Positions 45,072 to 56,999 of a stretch of 64,000 nucleotides of DNA are shown one piece after another; position 1 is the first letter of the stretch; the number at the start of each line of letters is the position of its first letter. The DNA is from Sternotherus odoratus (lineage: Eukaryota; Chordata; Testudines; Kinosternidae). The position numbers and the translations under genes are program-made. The notes under the pieces are model-generated. The model was given only the letters and a program-made list of their open reading frames with translations, did no database searches and had not been told where the DNA came from. The stretch spans positions 29,462,189-29,526,188 of the forward strand of contig JAVMKO010000010.1 in assembly GCA_032164245.1 (NCBI GenBank). Reading direction: 5' to 3'.

Positions 45072-47349
45072 TTAAAAGTTTTCCGAGAACGTCAGCCTGC
45101 TGCTGCTGCTGCTTCTGCTGGCTTGTGGGGTAGAGTGGAGCGGCCCACGGAGCTTGCCCCCCCGTGTTCTCACCCCGCGTCTGGGTGGGGAATCTATGGG
45201 AGTTGGGGAGGGGGGGAGGTGGTTGCACAGGGGCTGCAGAGGTGGTCTTTGGGCATGCTGCAGCTCCACCAGAGATCGCAGCATGTCGCTCTGGTCCTCC
45301 ATTATGTGGAGGAAAGCATCCATGCGTCTTTCCTCACGTTCTACCCTCTTTTCTGCAGCGGCTTCCCTCTTTTCTGCAGCGGCTTCCCTCTTTTCTGCAG
45401 CGGCTTCCCTCTTTTCTGCAGCGGCTCTCCTTTCCTCTCTCTCTCGATTCCTTTCCTCTCTGTCTCGTTCCCTTGCCTGTATCATTCTTTCCCTCCAGTC
45501 CGTCTGGCGGGCTGCCTCAGCGCGCGAGTTCTCCAGGAGTTCAGTGAACATCTCATCGCGCGTTCGCGTTTTCTTTTTACGCTTTCTTTTCTGCGGTGCA
45601 GGGCGGGAGCAGGAGGCCGGGGGATTGTGACATAATAGTTGTTGTTCATCTGTGGGAGAGTGTGGGAAAAGAAAGTTTGAAAGTTATGAGACAGATACAT
45701 TCAAGGTTAGGAGGCAGATGCAGTCTCGGACGGTCCACAATGGGAGTACTATGCCATTTGCAAACTCAGTATTCAGAGGCCTGATATGATTTCTGGACAA
45801 GGTCATGTTCTACACCTAAAAGTGACTGAATAGCTCACAGAAAACTCAGAGCATCTCACACACATATGCGTGCCTCAGCCCAAGACGGCTTCTGAAATCA
45901 CCGTGCAGCCGGCCATGGTAAGTTAAAAGTGGCGCCTGCATACTGTAGAGCAACCCCGCCCCCTTCCCCCCACCGCGTGGCTGGCTCTCACTGAAACCGC
46001 AAACTGCAAAGCAAATGCCAAAAAAACTCTTGCTGAGGGCTAAGGTCTTTTTGGGGCTCTTCAGACCGCGTGCAGACTACTCAGATCCCCTGCTAGCTAC
46101 CGCTACGGGCTGGGGGTGGGGGTGGGTGGGGTGCGCGTTGGATCTGAAGCGGAGGAAACCGCGTGCAGTCTCCTCAGATTCCCTGCTAGCTACCGCTACG
46201 GGCGGGGGGGGGGGGGGCGGTTGGTCGGTCCTCATCAGAAAAGAGTACTTTGCAGCTGGGAATCTTTTTATCTCCCTACTAATTGCAGTCCGTATCTCAA
46301 ACAGGCAACCCTGAATGACATCACTTTGCTGAGAATTTCTCGGAGAGATAGGGAGCGCATGCTCCTTGAGTCCATGCAAAGTCCTGGTCCATACGCCGCA
46401 ATGCTAGCCTGCTCAATGATACCAGACAACTTACTACTTTCGTGGCGTGGGTTGGTGTCCTATCACGGGGGACCACATAAGGCGGCTCTCCCCAGAAATC
46501 TGCTGCGCTGGATTCATCGCTACCTCCTGGATAGCTTCCTTGAAATGTCCGCGGAGGACTGATGGTCAATCCCGGAGTATATTGACAAACTCTTTGAGTA
46601 GAAATTGACCAGCAATGAAAGCACGCTAAGTCCTTAGGGCAAGTTACTCATTAATAAATGCTTCCTTTACAAAATCACGCGTCATGTAATCACTTAAAAA
46701 AGAAACACTTACCCCCCTGGGAGGCTTGGGAGGGTACTGGCTCCAGGGTGACAAACAGTTCCTGGCTCTCTGGGTACACGGGTTCTCCGCTGGGCTCCTG
46801 CTGCTCCGTGAGATTTTCCTCTTCATGCTCGTCCTCCTCGGAATCAGTCTCCTCCCTGACGATGATCCCATCGGTGGAGTCCACGCACACCGGCGCGATG
46901 GTGGTGGGGGCGCCCCCCATTATCGCATTTAGTTCATTGTAGAACCTGCATGTCCGTGGGGCGCCCCCTGATCGTCCGTTTGCCTCCTTGGCTTTCTGGA
47001 ACGATTGCCGCAGCTCCTTAATTTTCACGCGGCACTGTGTGGTGTCCCTGTTGTGGCCCCTTTCTAGCATGGCCTTGGAGACTGTTCCATAGGTGTTGGC
47101 ATTCCGTTTGTTGTTGCGGAGTTCCAACATCACGGATTCCTCTCCCCAGATAGCGATGAGATCCAGCACCTCACGAGTGGACCATGCTGGAGCTCTTCTC
47201 CTCTGGCTGGTCTCCAGGGTAGATGAGCTCATCATGGATTCCTGTGATGCTGAGCTCTGCATGGCGGCTAGTGCTGCTGATTGCTCTGAATGGCGACTGA
47301 TCAGTTCAGGTGAGCTGGCCACGCTGACCAAACAGGAAATGGCATTCAA
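45072..47349 (-). CDS. Harbinger Myb/SANT-like protein, two exons, intact
   Basis: Exon A is 47349-46713 (donor ggggg|gtaagtg) and exon B 45649-45072 (acceptor ctctcccacag|AT). A split GAT codon joins them in frame to give 404 residues with no stop. The N-terminal half has a Myb/SANT-like trihelix domain (PAWSTREVLDLIAIW ... TTQCRVKIKELRQSF) and an acidic tail (REETDSEEDEHEEENL). Exon B has a basic, nuclear-localisation-like KRKRKKKTRTR, a charged coiled coil with a seven-residue AAAEKRE repeat, and a hydrophobic helix MDAFLHIMEDQSDMLRSLVE. In Harbinger elements this partner binds the terminal DNA and brings the transposase to the nucleus. - strand AATAAA is at 44925-44930, about 30 bp from the transposase signal. 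The start codon is the first Met of the frame and may not be exact. Confidence 0.85.
45355..45425. repeat. 21-bp tandem repeat in the Myb-like gene
   Basis: The unit gcggcttccctcttttctgca recurs about four times, encoding AAAEKRE on the - strand. The period keeps the frame. Confidence 0.85.
46066..46215. repeat. 93-bp tandem duplication in the Myb-like intron
   Basis: Copies of cgcgtgcag... tgctagctaccgctacggg begin 93 bp apart (46091 and 46184 for the tgctagc landmark), each followed by a G-rich run. Confidence 0.7.
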
Positions 47350-47900
47350 ATGTTCCCGGGTCTTATCTACCTGGCCAGAGCAGCGAGTTCAGAGTGCAGT
47401 GCAGAGCGGTCACAGTGGAGCAGTAGTGAGGCAGTCCAGAGCGGTCAGAATGGAGCATTGTGGGACAGCCTCTGGAGGCTATTAATGTCGGGTTCCGTCT
47501 TCACTAGCCCACGGTCGAGCTTGGAATGTCGAGATTAGCCTTATGCCACTGGTTAGGCTGGAGTGCCAAGATCGATCTTTAAGGCCCTTTACATCGACGT
47601 TAAGGGCATGTATGTGAAGACAGGTACACGTTTACTTCGACCTAACGTCGTTAACATCGATTTAAAGTGGTAGTGAAGACATGCCCCTAGTAATGTGAAA
47701 CCGGTGTGTGCCGAGAATCAAGTCAGTAAAGTCCATTCCTTCTGTATGCACCCTCCTTAGTGGTTAGGTGAAGGATGTGTCTACACTTAACATCCCCCTC
47801 TGATTTGGCTGTAGTAGGATCTGAGGTATCCTATAGCTTTGCAGTGGCTCCTTCATTTTACCTCTGGTGGCTAAAAAACCACTTTTCATTCTAACCACAG

Positions 47901-47994
47901 GACCTCTATGATGCTGGTGTGAAGAGGAAGGGAACCGATGTTCCTAAGTGGATCAATATTATGACTGAAAGGAGCATTCCCCACCTCCAAAAAG
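47901..47994 (+). pseudogene. ANXA2: ANXA2-like exon 9
   Basis: Acceptor ctaaccacag, donor gtactg. It encodes [20 protein letters not shown] and [11 protein letters not shown]. Confidence 0.9.
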
Positions 47995-48162
47995 GTACTG
48001 TGCAAAGAAAAACATTCCATAGCAGGGCATTAGAAGGAGATGGTCATTGCTTGTTTGCAACAATGATTAAATCAAGAGCAAGAGCCCAGGAAACAGGGAG
48101 GTGTTTGTGAAAAGTTTGTCTGATGAGCTATCACTTTTTTGAAAAGAAATACATTTGTGTAT

Positions 48163-48646
48163 TGTGGCAGGGTGCTGGCCAGGAGTGTCTGAGCCAGCCC
48201 TGCGGGCCCTTTAAGAGGGAGCAGAAGCCTGCAAACCTCCCTTGCAGAGAAGGCTAATTAGCCACCTGGGCTGCAGAGGGCTCAGGCTTGATGAGTGACA
48301 CCTGGCAGCCTCCTCAGGGGGATAAAAGGCCTGCCAGGAAGCAAGCCCAGTGTGGTGGGGATGGTATAGAGTGAGGTGGTGGTTTGAGCTATTCAGAGCT
48401 GTGTGTTTGGAGTTGTAAACTGTAAGCTGGACTATATAGAGTCTGTAGAGCTGTAAGCTATAGAGCTGTGAACTGTAGAGTTGTATGCAGAGCTGTAGGG
48501 CTGAACTATATAGAGTTGAAGACTGAATTGTACAAAGCTGTATATATTATTGGTGGGGCCTGCACTGTGGAATAAAGAGCACTGTTTGGAGCAAAAGAAG
48601 GGTTTCCTGCCTGTTCCTGAGAGGGGTGAGAGAGCGGTCTGTCACA
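48163..48646 (+). mobile_element. Solo LTR, TSD GTAT
   Basis: The block starts TGTGGCAGGGTG and ends GGTCTGTCACA, flanked by GTAT at 48159-48162 and 48647-48650. It has a TATA-like ggataaaagg near 48319 and AATAAAG near 48572, as expected of an LTR promoter and polyadenylation region. No internal retroviral genes lie beside it, so it is a solo LTR of an endogenous retrovirus-type element. Confidence 0.8.
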
Positions 48647-49092
48647 GTATCTAGAGTAAATACATTAATCTCGCCATTCGAACATGCAGCCACACCCAAC
48701 AGCAGATCTTAAAAGCCACACTTTCAAAATTGGTCTCTAAATTCACTCCTGCAAACTCGTGCAAAGACCTACATTTAGACATACAATTGCCATATGTAAA
48801 CATCGCACACGTAAAGCTTATGTCAGTGGATCCCAGGCGTGGTGATGTAAACACCAGAGGCCACCACCCAGGAAACTCCTTTGAGAGGTTCTTTTATTTC
48901 TGAGAGCCTAAATTCCCCAGTGCGAACTAGATGCAGATTGGACCAATATTGATCTAATGGATGATCTGTCACCGTGACTTTTCATATATCATAGTGAGAA
49001 AATCAAGCTAATACATGGTGACATTCTCCCAAATCATTGATTAATTGAGAACTTCCTGAAATATATCCATTCATTCATGGATATGGAAATGA

Positions 49093-49356
<264 letters not shown>

Positions 49357-50326
49357 TAAACCATCAGGAAGGTTCTTAAGAATGGCTTTCAGTGAAATAT
49401 TTCCAAGGCTCTGGCAAACTACTTGCTGAGATGAGGCAGAGCCCAGCTGTTTAGTGGATGATCTGCTGTTAGTTCATCTTGAGTTTATAATCTTCACTGG
49501 AGACTGAATTGTTCCTTCAGCTCTTTGTAGAAATGAAGGTATTTACAGTTCCAATCGGATGTGGTAAATATTTGCTTGGGACGTGTTCTTTGGAAACCTG
49601 GAGGTTTGAAAAAGACTGGAGAAGGGTGGGTGGCTGGAAGAGGGGATGTGTGTGTTGGGGTGAAGCCAGTCCGTGGATTTTGGAGACTAGAGAATGGAGG
49701 TGGATTTGGGACTGCATTTTGTGAGATGGCCAGAAATGTAAGGGTGAAAGTGAGGTTTGGATTGTGGAATTTGAGATTGGGGTGGTGGCCTTTTGGTGGA
49801 GGGAAGTTCTGGCAGTGGGATATTTGTTTCAGATACTCTGCGTTAATAGAAATTATGGTAGAGCCAGGCTCTTGTTTAAGACAAGAAATGGAGAAAAGCC
49901 AAAGCCATGAAGAGGAAATCTATTTGGTGTCATCTGCTTTAACATTTTCAGACATGGTATGACCAGAATGTCTTAGACAAGTAGAATATGGGTCAGAGAC
50001 CAAATCCTGGGGGCCACCATAGTTGTGATAGCAGTTTGAGGAGAGAAAATAGTTTAATTTTAGGGAGCTGGGGTTACATTGCAAGCCTTCCTTGCTACAG
50101 TTACTTAAACATATTAACTTGTAAGTAACACGTTTCCGATACAAATCATTTGTCTCTGGGGGTTTTGTTGGTTGGTTTGGTTTTTTGGGAGAGGGAACCG
50201 TATCGTCTTGAAAACCCTCTCCTAGTTCAACTATCAGATCTATAAAGGAGGAGTCTAAGCCATTTTAGTTTTCAGATCCGAGTGTCTGCAGTATGTTTAA
50301 CCAATAATATGTTCTTCACTTTGCAG

Positions 50327-50385
50327 TCCAGTGTATTCAGAACAAGCAGTTATATTTTGCTGACCGATTATACGACTCCATGAAG
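50327..50385 (+). pseudogene. ANXA2: ANXA2-like exon 11
   Basis: Acceptor ctttgcag, donor gtaggg. In the family frame it encodes [19 protein letters not shown]; in the frame shifted by exon 10 it ends at TGA 50381-50383. Confidence 0.88.
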
Positions 50386-51373
50386 GTAGGGTGGGCTGAC
50401 AAAGGCCTTGTTTCTTAGTACTGAATTTTAATCTATATTTTAATCTTTAGTCTCCATTACGTCTGTGATTGTTTAGATGGCACTGAAATACCTAGTGCAT
50501 CACGCCTGGCCTTCAAAAGAATGCTTTAAAAATGATATAAATGTATCTTGTCCATTCGTGTCAGCAGATGCATTCCATGCAAAAAATAATAGACTAATGG
50601 TGCCTGCTTGCAAAAGTAGAAGAGAGAGAATTCTAACAGTAAGAACCCACAACAAATGTTATTTCAAATCTGCTATTGCCATCAAAGTGTAGAGCAGTGG
50701 TGAACATCAATTAGTTTTTCCACACCCATCTCTCATGTGTATGTTTTCCCTTAGGCCAGGATTCAAACTGATTTAGCAGTAACTTAAAATAGTTCTAGTC
50801 TTTGGGATGATGTTCTTTGGAGACTAAATATTTATTTTTTTAAAATTGCTGCACTGAAATACAATCACTGTCAATATTTTGAGGAGGTGAAATCGAAGTA
50901 GAGTGCTTCTGCAGGTTCTAGAGTAACAGTTAATCACTGAACAAAGAAACTGTGAATTAAACACCTCCCTCCCCACCCCAGAAATAAAATCCTATTAAAA
51001 TACAGTGTTCAAATTGCATGCACTGTTCTCCCCCTGCGGAGAGAATGAGCCCACATGAGACAAATGTTAATGCGTTACTGGAAAATGCTTAGATAAGATG
51101 ATGAGGGTGGTGAAAGAAACTGTACAGACTAGAATAAATAGAGAGCAAAACCACTACCCTGCTTCAATGCACGTTCCTGCAGCAGCTCCTGGTGTCCCGA
51201 TGCTAGTGTCTAAAGATGTAAAATGCTTCTGCGCAATAATGTATTGGCCAAATGGAGGACAGTATTGTTTGGAAATTAAACTTGCTCCTCAGGCTTTTAG
51301 GAGGGTGTTTTGAATGCAGAAAGAAGTAATTAATTGTGACCTTTTCCTGCAGCAATGTCCAGCTCCTCAGTAG

Positions 51374-51375
<2 letters not shown>

Positions 51376-51451
<76 letters not shown>
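51376..51451. repeat. (CT)n microsatellite
   Basis: An uninterrupted TC/CT run of about 76 bp. Serine/leucine or arginine/glutamate frames across it are artefacts. Confidence 0.97.
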
Positions 51452-51453
<2 letters not shown>

Positions 51454-52760
51454 TACAAAATACTGGTTCTCTTGTTTTTTCACTACACCATACTACAGCT
51501 CTCAATGTAAATCTGCTTTTTAGGAGCGGCCCAAGGAAGAAGTGGTCATGTAAATTCCTGCCCGATTCCAGGCTGTGCTGTTTGTGGAAGTTACTGTAGC
51601 GTAGCCCTAGAGCTAGAGTAACCACTGTCTGTGGCCCATGAAGAGTGGGGAGGAAGATAAGTTGCAAGTCATTTTTTTCCCTTCATAAATATTAGATGGG
51701 GGAACTGGGGACTTTGTTTCCCTGGTTACTGGTTCACAACAGCAGCGGCTCATGCCTTTTGATCACCAGATATGTTATGGACACACCCACGGCACCATGT
51801 AGGAGTCTCAACTTCCTTCCACGACCCAATATTTGTCTGAGTAGTGCCTGGCAGTAGAGTGAATTGAAATCCGAATCTTGCATCCAACAGGCCCATTCTC
51901 TTACCCTCAATGGAATTCTGAAACAAGATGGCCGTTCTGCATGAATTGGCCCCTTCTGAGATGACTTCTGCTGTGCACCAACCACCCATGCCACTTTCCC
52001 AGGGCCAGAGCATTCTCTGAGACTCTGGCCCTGGGAAAGAGTTAATCCTGGTGGCAGCATAAAGCTGAAATAAGTATGTGGCTGCTGGTTTCCAGAAGGA
52101 GAAATACCCCCTCAGGATAGGCAGAGGTGGTCTCAGCTGTGGAGCTGCCATGGAGACAGTTTGGGGCCAGGTAGTCCCCTACATCTTATTCAGTCCCCAT
52201 CCAGTTTTCACTACAGGGTGGGCAGAGATGTGGCTGACTACAGCTTATGTTCATGGTTCATATACTGGGGGGCTTTCCCTGTCCCTCTTTACTGGCAGAG
52301 AGCAAACGTCTTTCATTTACACTGAGTCTCCTAAGAAAAGGTCATATCTGTATGTTGGGGAGTGACGTACAGTGTATTCCATTAGGGACTAGGTAGATAT
52401 TAAACTGGCTCACACAAGGATTCAAACTGCAACATAGAGATTAAATTTTAGCATTCTGTTCAATGGCTGTGTATACTGGCTAAAGGCCCATAGCAATGGG
52501 AGCATGGTCTGCTAGAACCCACACGTCATCATTCTATGTCAGCCCAACAACAGGGCCCAATAGACTCACTGAATAGCCTCAAATAAGTCACGTACTTTCT
52601 CTGTGTCTCTGCTCCCCTTAAAGATGGTGATACCTCCTTTTCTCCCAGCCTCCGTCCATCGTCTGTTAAGGGTGTTGGGACAGGAACTGATCCTTGCTCT
52701 ACATATGCATAGTAAGGATCAGTCCCTGTCCTAAAGCTCTTACAGCCTGTTAGATTCTAT

Positions 52761-53040
52761 GGGCTTGTCTACATTTACATTCTATGGTGGCTCAGCTGTG
52801 CCACTGTAGCACTTCCGAGTAGACACCGCCTTCTCTGACAGGATGGATTCCACCATTGCTGTAGTTACTCCGCCTCCCTGAAAGGTGGTAGCTAAAGTGA
52901 TGGAAGAATTCTTCCATGGGCCTAGCACTGTCTACGCAGGGAATTAGGTGGGCTTAACTGTGCTGCTGAGGGGCATGGATTTTTCAGACTCCTGACTCAC
53001 TTAGTTAAAATGTCCTAATTTTCTAGTGTAGACCAGGCCC
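52761..53040. mobile_element. Harbinger-like MITE
   Basis: The ends gggcttgtctacatt / agtgtagaccaggccc are inverted and resemble the other tgtctaca-type MITEs in the window. No clean target duplication is seen. It occupies the interval where ANXA2 exon 12 would be expected. Confidence 0.55.
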
Positions 53041-53557
53041 CTTTCATGAATACTGCATTGTTTACTTCTTGATTGTATTCCAAGTAAGATCGGGGCTCTC
53101 TCCAGAATTCAGGAAAGGGAGAGAGCTCTGCAATTCCAAAACCTTTGACTTTGAAATGTTTTGTGTTTTGCTTGATTGAACCAAACTGGAGAGTGGGTGG
53201 GCAGATGAGGGTTTGATAAAGAAGCCTTTCCACCATGAGATCTCTGATTCAAATCTACCCAGGTTGGCAGTGATCAGAAGAGGTTAGTGAATAGCTAATA
53301 GGTGGTCACCCTAGGACAGAATTGAACCATGTCCCTTTTGCTCTTTGCCCTTAGGTTGTTCATTTTATACCAAAGTTCCCCTTATTGGTCCCACTTTTAT
53401 CACGGTACATGGCAAACACTATAGAAAACTTCAGCTTACTAATAGACTCCTACTTGAACTTTATTGTGCAAGTCTGTGGTAGAGTGCAGTTACACTGGGA
53501 CTTCATGTAACCTTCATTTCTTAGTTTCCTTTTATTTTTTCTCCCCTCATTTTGCAG

Positions 53558-53617
53558 CAAGATACAAAGGGTGACTACCAGAGGGCGCTGCTGAACCTGT
53601 GTGGAGGAGAGGATTGA
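53558..53617 (+). pseudogene. ANXA2: ANXA2-like last exon (exon 13)
   Basis: Acceptor cattttgcag. It encodes [19 protein letters not shown] and TGA (53615-53617). Exon 11 ends in phase 0 and this exon starts in phase 0, so loss of exon 12 would not itself shift the frame. Confidence 0.88.
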
Positions 53618-53912
53618 AAACTGTGACCAAAGAAATCCATGTCCACAGATGTGCTTTTCTGCTCTTCGTCATCCTGTAGTCCTCAAAATCCTGTAATCCT
53701 CCTCTTGCCTAGCTAACTTGAATTTGCCTTTGTATTTGCAAGACTAATGGTATTGTTTGTTTTCTTGTACTTCTCTAAATTACAGTGCATTGCTTGGCTT
53801 TACCAAAGATCTTATAAGCAAAAGGCCAGAGAAATGACCGTTCCAAGGATAAAGAGTTGAAATGTGTTTTGTGAAAGACTCTGCCTTATTATAATGTTTC
53901 TGTTCAAAAACA

Positions 53913-53918
53913 AATAAA
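53913..53918 (+). terminator. ANXA2-like polyadenylation signal
   Basis: AATAAA about 300 bp after the stop codon. The 3'UTR therefore still has its processing signal. Confidence 0.65.
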
Positions 53919-54634
53919 ACTCCAGTTTTACTTTTAAGACGACAGGTCTTTCTCCTGGGTGCCTTGTTTCAGAGCATAGGTTGGTGTGTAAACATCCATT
54001 GTTCTTTGCCTGCTTTATTCTCTCTGTGGAATCTTCTCTCTCTCATCCTGGATTCATTGCTATTCTATTCATTGCTAGATCAGAGGCAGTTTGAGATCCA
54101 GTGTCTCCTGATGATGTTGATTTAATAACAGGAGCTTTATATTGTGAATTATTGGGAGTGGGGGAGTAGAAGGGCTCTAGAAAATATTTCAGAGCAGGAT
54201 CCAACAATCTGCAGAGCGTCAGACGATGTAGGAATGAAAACAGTTTTGTTTTTTGTTTTTTCATTTGGTTTCAAATGGCCCTCTTGAGCTGGGAGCATTC
54301 AGTGGATAATTCTAATCTTGGCACTTTTCTTTTTCTCTTTAACACGCCCATGTCTGATTTTAACGGGCAGCATGCCCTATTTTTCAGATTATTCTTAAAT
54401 CATTTAGGAAAAAAACTCTCCCATACTGGATGCAGGCAGAGCTACAGTCCATGGTTAATTTCCTTGGTATTCTTGGTCTGCAGGCTCTTTCTGAACTTCC
54501 TTCTGGTCCCCTTTGACACACCTCAAGTGGTATAATTAAATCCAGTTCAAACTGCAGAGTGAGTAGGCATCAGAAACCAAATGATGTTAGTCTCTACATT
54601 TTATCAAATCTGACTTTTACTTAATGAATAGTTA

Positions 54635-54832
54635 ACTTTGTTCTATTTCCTCTGTTTTCATGAATATTTGTAACTCACTTCCCTCATCCAGCAGGCTCTG
54701 CTTTATTTCAGTTCTAACCTTTTCCACACTGTCAATGTTGTACTTGTCAATCAGTACAATAAGTCTCGAGTCCTGAGGGAGATTCTGGACCAGATTTTCC
54801 AAACAGGGAGCAAGGTCTACTTGTGTCAGGAT
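54635..54832 (-). other. Orphan protein-like open frame
   Basis: On the - strand, about 65 codons read VDLAPCLENLVQNLPQDSRL ... KVRTEIKQSLLDEGSELQIF, ending EEIEQS and TAA. The strand-helix-strand pattern and balanced composition look like a real protein piece, unlike neighbouring open frames. No family is recognised and no strong acceptor precedes it. It could be a lone exon or a transposon/retrogene fragment. Confidence 0.3.
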
Positions 54833-55620
54833 CCGGCCCAGTCTACACCCCTCATTTAGCTCTGACCCCCACCTCAGATCCTTACATTGCTGCCCTAAAG
54901 TCCAGGAAAGCAAAGCAAGGCAAAACATTGTGCAGGATGCACAACTGTAATTTGGGGAGAGGGGTTTTGTCACTGAGGGGGCCCTCTGGGACTGGGGTCA
55001 CTGGCCGCCCCACTCCTGACATCTGGGCTTCGCCCCCTTGCCCCAAATGGGACCAAGCCCAGCTGAGCCCAGAAGCAGGGAATGCACAGACAGGCATGTG
55101 CCCCCCCCCCCCCCCCACAGAACAACTGCCCCAATCAGAGGGGGCCAAACATTTTCACCACAAGGCAACCACTCTGTGAACCACCATGAGGTCTCCTCAT
55201 GGGAATTCCCTCTCCCAGAGCCTTCTGCCCATGGGTTTGACCATGGTGGTGGGATGATGATAGCCGCAGAAGCCCAAGAAACTGCATCCTGAAAACAATT
55301 CCGGTCCAATCAAAACCCTCACTGGACAAAGGATCACGGAGCAGTATGAGTGAATGGAGAGAACAGGCAACGGCTGAGATGTGTGGAACTTTCTGTACTC
55401 TGCTACTTTCTGGAAGCCAAATTCTGCAACCTGGGAAACTCACAGGGCCCAAATTCTTCTCTTACAGAGCTGTAGCTTGAAATGACTGCCCTTGTCTTAT
55501 TTCTAGCCCCATAATAGCCCATGCTTAATAAAGTCTTAGGGACCAATGTGAATGCCTATTGAGCACATTTACAGAAGTGATTCTTTAACATGGCGATACA
55601 GTGTGTGTATTTTAATAATC

Positions 55621-55722
55621 AGAGAGGTAGCCGTGTTAGTCTGGAATAGCAGAGGTAACAGAGTCCTATGGCACCTTAAAGACTAACTAAAGTACTTTAA
55701 GGTGACACAGGACTCTCTGTTT
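55621..55722. mobile_element. Short Penelope-like fragment
   Basis: cagagaggtagccgtgttagtctgg... cctatggcaccttaaagactaactaaagt is the reverse complement of the tail at 21960-22045, then folds back through actttaaggtgacacaggactct. Confidence 0.65.
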
Positions 55723-56575
55723 ATATTTTAATAAATGATTGAGTTCAAGCTTCTCGGGCTGCTCACACTTCTGGGGATGTTTTCAGCAACTGACTTTTTT
55801 CATCAGAGAAGTTGTCGCAATGAAGGCCCCGAGCTTACAGGCTGATCATTGTGAATGACTCACTGCATCTAGGACGAAGCTTACCAAAGCGACTGCAGGC
55901 ATTCACCTACATGGAGCTGCTAGCAGGGTTTGAGTATGGGAGTGTTTGAAATGGGGTCCCCTTTCTAGCTAGGATTCATTTACAATGCAGCTGATGTAAT
56001 AGTGACATTTTGGTGGTGTGAGTAAACATTTGAAGGTGTAAAATTACCTGGTGCCCATGACTGTAATATAAATAATAGGCATGTTAAATGCAGCTGACTA
56101 AATGTTTAGGTTTGTTGACCTGAATTTAATGGGTTAGTTCAGGGCTTGCCACTGATCACATCCGACCAGAAAATTTCTAGGTTCTTATCTAATTCAGACT
56201 ACAGAGTTCAAGAACTCTGATTTCTAGATGAGGAGAAGATTCCTGGGGTGCTTGACGAGAACATGTACCCCAAGGACAATACCAAATGGATAAAATCTTT
56301 ATAGAAATTAACAAAAAAATAAGAAATGTAATGAAACTTACAACTGCAAAACAGTAAAAGGATTCCAAAACATTTCTATTCTAAGTACCTTATTCTAACA
56401 TGCTCACACCCTTCCTCGAGGACACGGTAATAAGAGGTGAAGGCCCAGCCTCGCTCCTGGCATGCTTGATTACGCACTGGTGCTGGCTTCCCCAACGGTT
56501 AGGAAAGTTGAGTAGTTATACTGCACAAGAGGAGCTGGTAGTGTGATAGAAGATAGATGAAAATAGTCTAGAGAG

Positions 56576-56884
56576 CAGTGGTTCTCAAATGGGGGGGAGG
56601 GCGGTAGTGTGCTGATTCCAGGGGGGTCGCGAGCTGCTGACACCTTCAGCGGCATTTCGGCGGAAGCTCCAAACATGCGAGTGAGTCCACCAAAAAACCG
56701 CCAAAGTGCAAGCTGCTGCTATCGGCGTCATTTCGGCAGACACAGACGAATGCTGCATGTCTGCCGAAATGCCGCTGAAACCAGAAGAGTTCAATTTGGC
56801 AGCATTTCGGCAGACATACCCGGGGCACAAGAGGACACGGCAGAGCAAAAAGGGGTCACCGAACCAACGAGTTTGAGAACCATG
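56576..56884. mobile_element. hAT element related to the one at 616
   Basis: The ends cagtggttctcaaa / gtttgagaaccatg and an interior of repeated gcatttcggcaga / tctgccgaaatgc motifs match the family at 616-931. No target duplication is evident. Confidence 0.65.
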
Positions 56885-56999
56885 AATTATACATGAACAT
56901 GAAGATGAACCTCTTTAGAGTTGTCTCCTTTCCCACTACTGGTTTTGCAGTCTCTGTTTAAAAGGGAAGAACCTCTGAGAGGTTTAGAAACTGTTCAGT

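Larger units (their letters stand above)
43048..47686. mobile_element. PIF/Harbinger transposon with both genes, TSD CTA
   Basis: Terminal inverted repeats gggtatgtcttcactac / gtagtgaagacatgccc (one mismatch) are flanked by CTA at 43045-43047 and 47687-47689. The 4.6-kb element carries a DDE transposase (+) and a Myb/SANT-like gene (-) transcribed towards each other, the usual two-gene Harbinger set. It sits between ANXA2-like exons 8 and 9. Near-identical ends and an intact second gene suggest a fairly young insertion. Confidence 0.9.
50386..53557. other. ANXA2-like intron without a recognisable exon 12
   Basis: Besides the (CT)n run and the MITE I found no sequence encoding a GKGTRDKVLIRIM-like or KYGKSLYYYIQ-like segment on the + strand. 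Other text here is unassigned. Confidence 0.5.

Noticed and set aside
45051..45635. + strand frames of 127-194 codons across 45.1-45.6 kb
   Set aside because: They are antisense to the Myb-like exon B and show only the shadow of its 21-bp repeat.
51203..51667. 154-codon frame with an Arg-Glu run
   Set aside because: It is the translation of the (CT)n microsatellite.
50386..53557. ANXA2 exon 12
   Set aside because: Searched by eye for GKGTRDKVLIRIM-like and KYGKSLYYYIQ-like codons and found none; a profile search would be decisive.
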